A stretch of 56,031 bases of DNA from DAOUFU01 sp034429275 (lineage in GTDB: Bacteria; Chloroflexota; Anaerolineae; Aggregatilineales; Aggregatilineaceae), in the NCBI GenBank assembly GCA_034429275.1, contig DAOUFU010000034.1:1-56031 (forward strand), written 5' to 3'. Of the stretch, positions 1-6,566 are shown one piece after another. Positions within the stretch are counted from its first letter, which is position 1, and the number at the start of each line of letters is the position of its first letter. The translations under genes and the position numbers were made by a program. The notes under the pieces are model-generated. The model worked only from the letters and a program-made list of their open reading frames with translations, was not told the DNA's origin and did not search any database.

Positions 1-375
1 TTCCTGCACCCATCCCACCGAGCCTACACAGTCCACCAGGTAATAGATCTGGCCATCGTCACCAATGCCCGAAAACAGTACCTGGGCCGGGGCAGGGCTG
101 TCGCACATCGCCTTTGAGTTCACCAGATTGGCGACCAGAGGTTCAGGGTCTACGGTGAGGTTAAAGAATGCGCGCCCTTCTTCTTGAGGTGCGAGCACGA
201 CCTCCAAAACGTCAAAACGTGCTTCGGAAGCGGGCGCAAGTGGGGTGGGAGTATAGTATGGGGTCAGTTCGATCAACCCAGGAATCTGGTCTGAGTAACA
301 GGCCAGGCTCGCACCGATCAAACTGAATAATACCAGCCCCAAGACACCTGATAAGCGTGCGTGTTGTCTGGTCAC
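1..375 (-). CDS. SH3-type lipoprotein, truncated by window edge
   Basis: The first 125 codons of a probable exported lipoprotein; the C-terminus lies beyond base 1. It starts at GTG 375, with a GGGGAGA ribosome site about ten bases upstream; an in-frame ATG at 393 has a poorer site. A hydrophobic signal segment ends in a lipobox (SLAC, Cys about residue 26), then comes a short P/T/S-rich linker. The visible part ends in GSVGWV, the usual end of a bacterial SH3-like repeat. The same architecture recurs in the lipoprotein at 46282-47328. It lies 340 bases downstream of oppF, so it is probably a separate transcript. Substrate or partner is unknown. Confidence 0.7.
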   Translation of the reverse strand, partial: MTRQHARLSGVLGLVLFSLIGASLACYSDQIPGLIELTPYYTPTPLAPASEARFDVLEVVLAPQEEGRAFFNLTVDPEPLVANLVNSKAMCDSPAPAQVLFSGIGDDGQIYYLVDCVGSVGWVQE

Positions 376-718
376 GTTGGATATTCTCCCCATCCTGACC
401 CTGGTTTGTGTACACAGCGGGTACGAGCGCGCATCGAAGACATCACAGATAACATGCCCGGCAGCGGTGAGCCGTTATCACGATTGCGAACCTCATAACC
501 CTGCGTCGGCATTCAAGATCAGCATTCAGAACAGCATCTGGCTGATTGGCTGTTGGCAGCCAGCCCTGACTCTCAATGCATAAGATCACCCTTAACAACC
601 GCCGTACTCATCAAGCTAGCGCCCGTAAGAGGCGAAGCGATGAGTACGGCGGATTCGGCGGTTTTTGTTCTCACCGCATATCGGCTGTTCACACTATACC
701 GGCACGGTTGACTACCCC
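376..718. other. intergenic stretch with a long hairpin
   Basis: 343 bases between the lipoprotein and oppF, both on the minus strand. No convincing gene is seen: the short ORFs here lack ribosome sites and recognisable products. The one clear structure is the hairpin at 599-652. A smaller GGCTG/CAGCC stem lies near 548-561. Confidence 0.5.
599..652. terminator. 14-bp perfect inverted repeat at the end of oppF
   Basis: CCGCCGTACTCATC (599-612) and GATGAGTACGGCGG (639-652) are exact complements separated by 26 bases. The position just past the oppF stop suggests a 3'-end hairpin or terminator for oppDF, although no T-tract follows on the minus strand. On the plus strand CGGCGGTTTTTG follows shortly after. 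Confidence 0.5.
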
Positions 719-1744
719 TCATACAACGCGATGGCACGCTACCCAATGGCCAGGCTGAACCTCGACAAGGTCCGGGTCTTCGTCGAAGCATACATCGACC
801 GAAACCGGGCACCGCGTATTGAAGTTGCAGCCCTTAGGCGGGTTGAGCGGCGTCGGTACATCACCCTTGAGGATGATCCGCTGGCGCTTTTCTTCCACCA
901 CCGGATCGGGCACGGGTACCGCCGAGAGCAGTGCCTGGGTGTAGGGGTGCAGGGGATTATTGTACAGTTCTTCACTTTCGGCCAGCTCGACCAGTTTGCC
1001 GAGATACATCACGGCCACGCGGTCGCACAGGTGACGTACCATGCTCAGATCGTGTGCAATGAACAGATAGGTCAGCCCCAGGGTGTGCTGCAGGTCTTCC
1101 AAGAGGTTGACCACCTGCGCCTGAATCGACACATCCAATGCAGAAATCGGCTCATCAGCCACGATGAAGCGAGGATTTAGGGCCAGCGCGCGTGCCAGCC
1201 CGATACGCTGGCGCTGGCCGCCAGAGAATTCATGCGGGTAGCGGCGCACAAAGTAGGGATTCAGCCCCACCAGTTCCAACAGTTCGGCGACACGCTCATC
1301 ACGTTCTTTTTTGGTGCCGATGTTGTGCACGACCAGCGGCTCACCGACGATCCGCCCCACCGACATACGCGGGTTCAGTGAGGCGTAGGGGTCCTGAAAG
1401 ATCATCTGCATCTGGCGACGCATCCGGCGCAGCTTTTCTCCGCGCGCCTGGGTGATGTCTTCGCCCTCAAAGAGCACCTGGCCGGAGGTCGCGCGGTAAA
1501 GCTGAAGGATCGTACGTCCGGTTGTAGATTTGCCGCAGCCGCTCTCGCCCACCAGCCCCAACGTTTCGCCTTCGTAGATCTGAAAGCTGACGCCATCAAC
1601 CGCTTTCACCGAAGCGACTTCGCGCTGGAACAGGATTCCAGAGTGGACCGGGAAATACTTTTTGAGGTTCTTGACCTCAACCAGCACTTTACGCTGGCGA
1701 GTGTCGCTGGTGACCGGCTTAGACTGCTGCACTGGCTGGCTCAT
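719..1744 (-). CDS. oppF: oligopeptide/dipeptide ABC transporter ATPase (OppF/DppF type)
   Basis: ATP-hydrolysing subunit of a peptide/nickel-type ABC importer, acting on the cytoplasmic face of the membrane. The ATG at 1744 is chosen because AAGGAG precedes it by about nine bases; an upstream in-frame start would extend into oppD without a ribosome site. 341 residues, normal for the family. Visible: Walker A GESGCGKST, signature FSGGQRQR, Walker B VADEP, and the C-terminal oligopeptide-transporter extension with the Cys-containing CNFNTRCP and ACH motifs. It overlaps the 3' end of oppD by 26 bases, so the two are translationally coupled. No permease or binding-protein gene lies in this transcript. 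Confidence 0.93.
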   Translation of the reverse strand: MSQPVQQSKPVTSDTRQRKVLVEVKNLKKYFPVHSGILFQREVASVKAVDGVSFQIYEGETLGLVGESGCGKSTTGRTILQLYRATSGQVLFEGEDITQARGEKLRRMRRQMQMIFQDPYASLNPRMSVGRIVGEPLVVHNIGTKKERDERVAELLELVGLNPYFVRRYPHEFSGGQRQRIGLARALALNPRFIVADEPISALDVSIQAQVVNLLEDLQHTLGLTYLFIAHDLSMVRHLCDRVAVMYLGKLVELAESEELYNNPLHPYTQALLSAVPVPDPVVEEKRQRIILKGDVPTPLNPPKGCNFNTRCPVSVDVCFDEDPDLVEVQPGHWVACHRVV

Positions 1745-2735
1745 CAATTGGCTCCTTAGTACGAACGTCAACCCAACAGGCTGCCTGATGCCCATCTTCG
1801 GCATCGGGAGCCTGTCTCAGGGGCGGATTTTCAAGATCGCAGCGCTCGATGCGGTAGATGCAGCGCGGCGCAAATGGACACCCCTTGGGCAAATAGCGCA
1901 TATCCGGCGGGGAACCTTCAATGGAAAAGAGTTTTTGATTTTTCTTATCCAGGCGAGGCAGCGAACCCAGCAGGCCAACGGTGTAGGGGTGGCGCGAATC
2001 GCCGTAGACGGCTTTGGATTTGCCGCGCTCGACGATGTAACCAGCGTACATGACATTTACCGTGTCGGCCAATCCCGCCACAACGCCCAGGTCATGCGAA
2101 ATCCAGATCATCGCCATACCGATTTTATCGCGCAGGCGGCGTACCAGGTCGAGAATCTGTGCCTGGATCGTCACGTCGAGCGCGGTGGTTGGCTCATCCG
2201 CAATCAGCAGCGATGGGTTGCACGACAGGGCCATCGCGATCATGGCACGCTGGCGCATACCGCCCGAAAACTGGTGCGGATAATCGTCGAGTCGGTCTGC
2301 CGCCGAAGGGATGCCGACCATTGCCAGCAGTTCCGCAGCACGGGCGCGTGACTGTTCGTTGTTCATGCCCAGATGCAGCTTGAGGGCTTCGGTGATCTGG
2401 CGGCCCACCGTCAGCACCGGGTTCAACGATGTCATCGGGTCCTGGAATACCATCGCGATCTCTGCGCCGCGCACCAACCGCTGCTTGTTGGGTGACAGCT
2501 TCAACAGATCGCGCCCGCGGAAGATGACTTCCCCCGACGGGATTTCGCCCGGTGGTTGGGGGATCAAGCCCATGATCGAGAGCGCATGTACGCTCTTGCC
2601 GCAGCCACTTTCGCCTACGACGCCCAGGGTTTCACCTTCCTGGAGCGTGTAGGAAATGCCGTTGACCGCATGGACAGTCCCTTCCTCAGTATGGAATCGG
2701 GTGGTGAGGTCTTTGACCTCCATTAAGACTGTCAA
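1719..2735 (-). CDS. oppD: oligopeptide/dipeptide ABC transporter ATPase (OppD/DppD type)
   Basis: Second ATPase of the peptide importer, expected to pair with OppF as a heterodimer. The TTG start at 2735 is set by a strong GAAGGAG about eight bases upstream; the in-frame ATG at 2723 is too far from it. Walker A GESGCGKSV, signature FSGGMRQR, Walker B IADEPTTALD and the C-terminal Cys-rich CPFAPRC segment are all present. First gene of its transcript, with a sigma70-like promoter at 2978-3006 and a leader of about 235 bases. The permease and solute-binding subunits must be encoded elsewhere, or the pair is shared by several transporters (inference). Confidence 0.93.
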   Translation of the reverse strand: MTVLMEVKDLTTRFHTEEGTVHAVNGISYTLQEGETLGVVGESGCGKSVHALSIMGLIPQPPGEIPSGEVIFRGRDLLKLSPNKQRLVRGAEIAMVFQDPMTSLNPVLTVGRQITEALKLHLGMNNEQSRARAAELLAMVGIPSAADRLDDYPHQFSGGMRQRAMIAMALSCNPSLLIADEPTTALDVTIQAQILDLVRRLRDKIGMAMIWISHDLGVVAGLADTVNVMYAGYIVERGKSKAVYGDSRHPYTVGLLGSLPRLDKKNQKLFSIEGSPPDMRYLPKGCPFAPRCIYRIERCDLENPPLRQAPDAEDGHQAACWVDVRTKEPIDEPASAAV

Positions 2736-2977
2736 AATCCATCTCCTTCGTCACACTCAGCCCAGCGCGAGTGAAAAAACGCAGACAGAGAACATGCCGT
2801 AAGCAGCGACATGGCCAGGCGAAACCCGGCACCATTCACACAGATCAAGGACGTCAACTGTTACGACGGAAGCCAGGTGACCACCGTTCCAGGTGCCAAC
2901 ATCACCTCCGTGTTGATGCCGCGCACCGACCGACCGATCATTGGCAATCGAGCAGTCTCGCAAACGGCAAGCAACAA
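2736..2977 (-). other. long untranslated leader of oppDF
   Basis: About 235 bases separate the predicted start of transcription (~2970) from the oppD TTG. I recognise no known riboswitch. A GGAGG followed by a 13-codon reading frame (about 2904-2866) could be a leader peptide, but its spacing is poor. Otherwise featureless. Confidence 0.3.
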
Positions 2978-3006
2978 ATCATATCCGGTCACGGCCAAAG
3001 TTTCAA
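2978..3006 (-). promoter_or_regulatory. sigma70-like promoter of oppDF
   Basis: On the minus strand TTGAAA (3006-3001), 17-base spacer, TATGAT (2983-2978). Good match to the -35/-10 consensus and the correct orientation for oppD. Confidence 0.55.
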
Positions 3007-3080
3007 TAAGATGGCGTAAATGTTACCCATCACAACGGTTGTGGGCAAGCTGTTCGCTATGACTATCGCCAGACGTGGGT

Positions 3081-3128
3081 TTTGGTTCAAAATTGCTCCA
3101 AACTGCTGGATTTAGAGGTTGAACCAAA
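3081..3128. repeat. 10-bp inverted repeat upstream of the serS promoter
   Basis: TTTGGTTCAA (3081-3090) and TTGAACCAAA (3119-3128) are exact complements 28 bases apart, ending eight bases before the -35 box of the serS promoter. Could be a regulator site or a hairpin; no family recognised. Confidence 0.4.
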
Positions 3129-3135
3129 GCGGCGC

Positions 3136-3164
3136 TTGACTCTCATCGCAGAGCCTGTTACACT
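3136..3164 (+). promoter_or_regulatory. sigma70 promoter of the serS T-box operon
   Basis: TTGACT (3136-3141), 17-base spacer, TACACT (3159-3164). Predicted start of transcription near 3171, immediately before the T-box leader. Confidence 0.65.
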
Positions 3165-3170
3165 GCCCTT

Positions 3171-3450
3171 CAATAACTCTGACGGAGTCAAGTAGCTCTA
3201 GGGCATGCTTCAGAGAGCCGCCGGGTGGTGTGAGGCGGCGCAAGGCCAGGCGAAATCCACTCCTGAGTACGTTGTCGCCGAACAGCTATTGGCTGGTAAG
3301 GTTGACCGGGTGCGCCCGTTAGCGCGCTGTGAGTCGGCGGCCTCAAAGAGCCGGTGACTCTCTGAGGTTCGAACCGCGAGGTTCGGACGAACCCAGGTGG
3401 TACCGCGAACCCATCGCCCTGGCTGAGTGTCATGGCATGGGTTTTTTGTT
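3171..3450 (+). promoter_or_regulatory. T-box riboswitch, serine-specific, controlling serS
   Basis: Leader RNA that senses uncharged tRNA-Ser and prevents transcription termination. Stem I is recognisable: GGAGT (3184-3188) pairs with ACTCC (3259-3263) around a specifier loop containing AGTA on the 5' side, and AGAGAGCC with a GGGTGGTGTGAG distal loop follows. The specifier reads UCC (3256-3258), followed by the expected purine. The T-box AGGTGGTACCGCG is at 3395-3407. The competing terminator (CCCATcGCC with GGCATGGG, then TTTTTT at 3442-3447) follows it. The variable T-box base is U (TGGU), which pairs best with a discriminator A and only by wobble with G, the usual base in bacterial tRNA-Ser. 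Confidence 0.9.
3409..3450 (+). terminator. conditional terminator of the serS T-box
   Basis: GC-rich stem built from CCCATCGCC and GGCATGGG, followed by six T. Its 5' half overlaps the bases just after the T-box, as expected for mutually exclusive terminator and antiterminator folds. Confidence 0.8.
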
Positions 3451-3490
3451 TGCCGTTCAGTTGGGTCATTGCGCGGAAAGGGCGCACGTT

Positions 3491-3757
3491 ATGCCGGATG
3501 TATACCTGGATTTTATGAAACCTGCCGTGTGGAATGCGTTGGTGCTGGCGGTCGTGTTTATTGGCATCGCGTTGGCCATTTTGCGGTTGATGAAAGACCG
3601 CGCGGCCTATGACATCAAGCAGCGCCGCCAGGCAATGCGCAATGACGCGCCGCCCGGCTCATCGCCCGAACCGCCGCCGGGTTCGCCTGCACCGGCCCAA
3701 AGACCTGCCGTATCCAGGCCGCAGACTCATCGGCCTAAACGTCGCAAACGCTCGTGA
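3491..3757 (+). CDS. small single-pass membrane protein between T-box and serS
   Basis: 88 residues; family not recognised. ATG 3491 follows GGAAAGGG and directly follows the T-box terminator, so the gene is under tRNA-Ser control together with serS. Residues about 12-32 form one hydrophobic helix. The rest is a cytoplasmic-looking tail rich in Pro, Arg and Ala, ending in a KRRKRS basic cluster. Whether it has a role linked to serine or translation is unknown; it may simply ride in the operon. Confidence 0.65.
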   Translation: MPDVYLDFMKPAVWNALVLAVVFIGIALAILRLMKDRAAYDIKQRRQAMRNDAPPGSSPEPPPGSPAPAQRPAVSRPQTHRPKRRKRS

Positions 3758-3824
3758 TAGGGAATGTCTGCTTTCTTATCACCCGGATCATTCACAGCAT
3801 CTATGCAAGGAGAAAAACCTCACC

Positions 3825-5249
3825 ATGCTCGATATCGCACTTATCCGAGAAAAACCCGACTGGGTCAAAGAGCAGCTTCGAAAGCTCAATGATCCCAGTG
3901 CATTGGCCCGGATCGACGCGATCCTTGACCTTGATCAGCAGCGCCGTGCCCTGTTGGTCGAAGTCGAAGCCATCAAGGCGAATCGCAACCGGCTTAACAA
4001 ACAAATGGGCCATTTCCGCAGCAACAAACAGCTTAGCCCATCCCAGGTTGTGGGTGGTGCGCGAGCGGCCATCGCCGCACTGGAAGCAGGCAACATCGAT
4101 GGTTTCCTGATCGCGCTGGAAAACCCCATCGCGGTGGATGGCGCGGCAGCGGCTGATGTCCAGGCTGCTTTCGACGATCTCGCCGCAGCGCTCAAGAATC
4201 TGGGAAGCCGAGTGACTGAGCTTGATGCGCAAATTCGCGAGGTCGATGCCGCGCTTGAGGAGCAGATGCTGTGGGTGCCCAATATGCCGCACAGCTCTGT
4301 ACCGGTCGGACTCAGCGAAGAGGAGAATATCATTCACCCGGTTCAGGGCGAGATGCGGGCGTTCGATTTTGAGCCGCTGCCCCATTGGGAGCTTGGTCCC
4401 CGGTTGGGGGTGATCGATTTTGAACGCGGCGTCAAGCTGGCGGGCACCCGGTTCTATATCCTCGAGGGCATGGGTGCGCGACTGTACCGCGCGATGATCG
4501 CCTGGTTGCTGGATGTGCATACCACTCAGCATGGGTATACCGAAATCTACCCGCCGTTCATGGTGCAGGAAGCCATGATGTATGGCTCCGCTCAATTCCC
4601 AAAGTTCCGCGACGTGGTGTATTTCGACCAGGAGAGCCAGCTTTATATGCTGCCGACGGCTGAAGTGGCGCTCACCAACATGCACCGCGACGAGATTCTG
4701 GACGAAGCGCAGCTCCCGCTCTATTACGCGGCGCATACGCCGTGCTTCCGCCGGGAGAAGATGAGCGCCGGGCGCGATGTGCGTGGGATCAAGCGCGTGC
4801 ACCAGTTCGAGAAAGTGGAGATGTACAAATTCACCACGCCGGAAACCAGCTATGACGAACTGGAAAAGCTGACCCAAAACGCCGAGGCAGTTTGCCGGAT
4901 GCTGGGCATTCCTTACCGTCGAAACGAAATGGTGACGGGAGACCTGGGTTTTTCCGCTTCAAAGAAGTATGACATCGAAATGTGGGCACCGGGCTGCCAG
5001 GAATGGTTGGAAGTCAGCTCATGCAGCAATACCGAGGATTTCCAGGCACGGCGGGCGAATATCCGGTATCGCCCGGCAGATGGAGGCAAGCTGCGTTTCG
5101 TACATACGCTGAACGGCTCCGGCCTGGGTATGACGCGCGCGCTGATCGCCGTGCTGGAAACCTATCAGCAGGCGGATGGCAGTGTGAGGATTCCCGATGT
5201 GCTGCGCCCCTACATGGGTGGGCTGGAGGTCATTGAGCCGATCCGGTGA
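3825..5249 (+). CDS. serS: seryl-tRNA synthetase
   Basis: Class II synthetase that charges tRNA-Ser with serine in the cytoplasm. ATG 3825 is preceded by AAGGAG; upstream codons in frame do not resemble SerRS. 474 residues, longer than the usual 420-430. The N-terminal antiparallel coiled-coil arm is present (residues about 1-150), but its tip carries an extra segment of roughly 45-50 residues (about 65-115). The catalytic domain shows motif 2 (FRREKMSAGRDVRG, then HQFEKVE) and motif 3 (NGSGLGMTRALIAVLE). Expression is controlled by the T-box leader at 3171-3450. Confidence 0.97.
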   Translation: MLDIALIREKPDWVKEQLRKLNDPSALARIDAILDLDQQRRALLVEVEAIKANRNRLNKQMGHFRSNKQLSPSQVVGGARAAIAALEAGNIDGFLIALENPIAVDGAAAADVQAAFDDLAAALKNLGSRVTELDAQIREVDAALEEQMLWVPNMPHSSVPVGLSEEENIIHPVQGEMRAFDFEPLPHWELGPRLGVIDFERGVKLAGTRFYILEGMGARLYRAMIAWLLDVHTTQHGYTEIYPPFMVQEAMMYGSAQFPKFRDVVYFDQESQLYMLPTAEVALTNMHRDEILDEAQLPLYYAAHTPCFRREKMSAGRDVRGIKRVHQFEKVEMYKFTTPETSYDELEKLTQNAEAVCRMLGIPYRRNEMVTGDLGFSASKKYDIEMWAPGCQEWLEVSSCSNTEDFQARRANIRYRPADGGKLRFVHTLNGSGLGMTRALIAVLETYQQADGSVRIPDVLRPYMGGLEVIEPIR

Positions 5250-5304
5250 TGGGGCAGCCCAAGATTCGCACCAACCGGGGAGAGACTGAGCTTCACTAAG
5301 CGGG

Positions 5305-5310
5305 TATAAT
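5305..5310 (+). promoter_or_regulatory. -10 box of the RNase P RNA promoter
   Basis: Perfect TATAAT nine bases before the predicted 5' end of the RNA. The -35 region is weak (GAGACT, 5282-5287). Confidence 0.5.
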
Positions 5311-5318
5311 CGCAGATG

Positions 5319-5702
5319 AACCCAAGTTAGCCGGGCGATCGCGGGCCGCTTGACGGCACGAGGAAAGTCCGCGCTCCACAGGACACGGTGCTGGCTAACA
5401 GCCAGGCGGGGTGACCCGACGGCATAGTGCAACAGAGAGGCATATTGCCCCCTCTGGGGGTGAGGGTGAAACGGTGTGGTAAGAGCGCAGCGGCGTCGGT
5501 GGCGACACCGGCGGCCAGGCAAACCCCACCGGGAGCAAGCCCAAGCAGGAACGAGGGGCGGTCCGTCCCGTTTGAGTTCCGGGTAGGGTGCTTGAGACGC
5601 CGGGTAACCGGCGTCCTAGATAGATGATCGCCACCCATAGGGTTGCGCCCAGGGGCGCGAGCCATATGGGGACAGAACGCGGCTTACAGGCCGACTTGGG
5701 TT
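5319..5702 (+). ncRNA. rnpB: RNase P RNA (type A)
   Basis: Catalytic RNA of ribonuclease P, which removes 5' leaders from pre-tRNAs. The conserved segments appear in order: GAGGAAAGTCCGCGCTCC, AACAGAGAG, GGTGAAACGGTG followed by GGTAAGAGCGC, GGCAAACCCCA, and near the 3' end ATAGATGATCGCC and ACAGAACGCGGCTTACAG. The ends pair as helix P1 (AACCCAAGT at 5319 with ACTTGGGTT ending at 5702). About 384 nt, a normal size. ORFs overlapping it are artefacts. The protein gene at 5747 begins only 44 bases later. Confidence 0.96.
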
Positions 5703-5746
5703 CACCTGTCCGGGCTGTGCCTGGATCATCACCGGGAAGAAGGCGG

Positions 5747-6466
5747 ATGGATCGAAAAGGATACCTGGTGTTTCACGGCGGTAATGCTTTCACCGCCGAA
5801 AACCGCGATATTGACCGCGTGTGGCTGAAGCTGGTGCGCAAGCCCCAGCACAGTCCGCGCCTGATTGTCATTCCGGCGGCGGAGATCGTCAAACCGCAAA
5901 AGCTGGCGGAACAGGCCGCCGGTTACCTGGCCACATTGGGTACGTTCGCGGAGTTCAAGCTGATCGTAAACCCGCAGAGCGCCAATACTCGCTCGGAGTA
6001 TGAGGTGCTCAACACGGTCGAGGGCGCGGTCCTGTTGGATGGAAGCCCGGTGGATGCAGTCGAGCGGCTGCGAGATACGCGCACCCACGAAGCGCTGGCG
6101 CGAGGGCTGGTCGAGCGGACGATGATCGTCGTGGGGATCGGCGCGAGCGCGATGGCACTGGGGGCGGTGTATTGGCTGGCAGACAGCTGGGAACCCGGCC
6201 TCAATCTGGCTCCTGGCCTGGCGATTCTGCCACGCCACAACTTTGTGCGGATGCGCTTCACACCGGAACGCCTGCTGGCTCATCTGCCGCAGGGGATTAC
6301 GCTGCTCGGTGTGGATGAGCAGACTATCGTGATCGCACATCCCGATGGGCGGTTCGAGGTTGCAGGGCTGGGTGAAGTGGTCGTTTATCGCAGCGCGGAG
6401 AGGGTAGACGAATACACTGCCGGGCAGGTATTCCAGGTGGAACAACCGCCGGACTCTGCCGGGTGA
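5747..6466 (+). CDS. peptidase S51 / cyanophycinase-like protein
   Basis: 239 residues. ATG 5747 follows AAGAAGG; upstream codons in frame belong to rnpB. The fold resembles peptidase S51 (dipeptidase E, cyanophycinase). GIGASAMALGA (about residue 132) matches the nucleophile elbow with Ser. A LNLAPGLAILPRHNF block and LGVDEQTIVIAH follow, as in cyanophycinases. The N-terminus FHGGNAF also fits. No signal peptide, so cytoplasmic. Substrate unknown: a serine exopeptidase acting on acidic dipeptides is the family expectation, not shown here. It may be co-transcribed with rnpB. Confidence 0.7.
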   Translation: MDRKGYLVFHGGNAFTAENRDIDRVWLKLVRKPQHSPRLIVIPAAEIVKPQKLAEQAAGYLATLGTFAEFKLIVNPQSANTRSEYEVLNTVEGAVLLDGSPVDAVERLRDTRTHEALARGLVERTMIVVGIGASAMALGAVYWLADSWEPGLNLAPGLAILPRHNFVRMRFTPERLLAHLPQGITLLGVDEQTIVIAHPDGRFEVAGLGEVVVYRSAERVDEYTAGQVFQVEQPPDSAG

Positions 6467-6510
6467 GTAGGTCGTTCCGGCAAAACTCCCAGTCATGGTG
6501 CAGGGGATAC

Positions 6511-6541
6511 AGACGCGCCAGTCAGTGAGGCTGGCGCGTCT
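6511..6541. terminator. shared 3' hairpin between S51 gene and leuS
   Basis: AGACGCGCCAG (6511-6521) and CTGGCGCGTCT (6531-6541) form an 11-bp perfect stem with a nine-base loop between two convergent genes. No T-tract on either side. Confidence 0.6.
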
Positions 6542-6566
6542 GCCATTTCTGCACGGGAAATCCCCG

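Noticed and set aside
3801..4877. 358-codon open frame on the strand opposite serS
   Set aside because: It lies wholly antisense to a clear SerRS gene, has no recognisable domains and no ribosome site; it is a by-product of GC-rich codon use.
5395..5634. Short ORFs within 5327-5665 on both strands
   Set aside because: They lie inside the RNase P RNA, whose conserved sequence and pairing explain the region.
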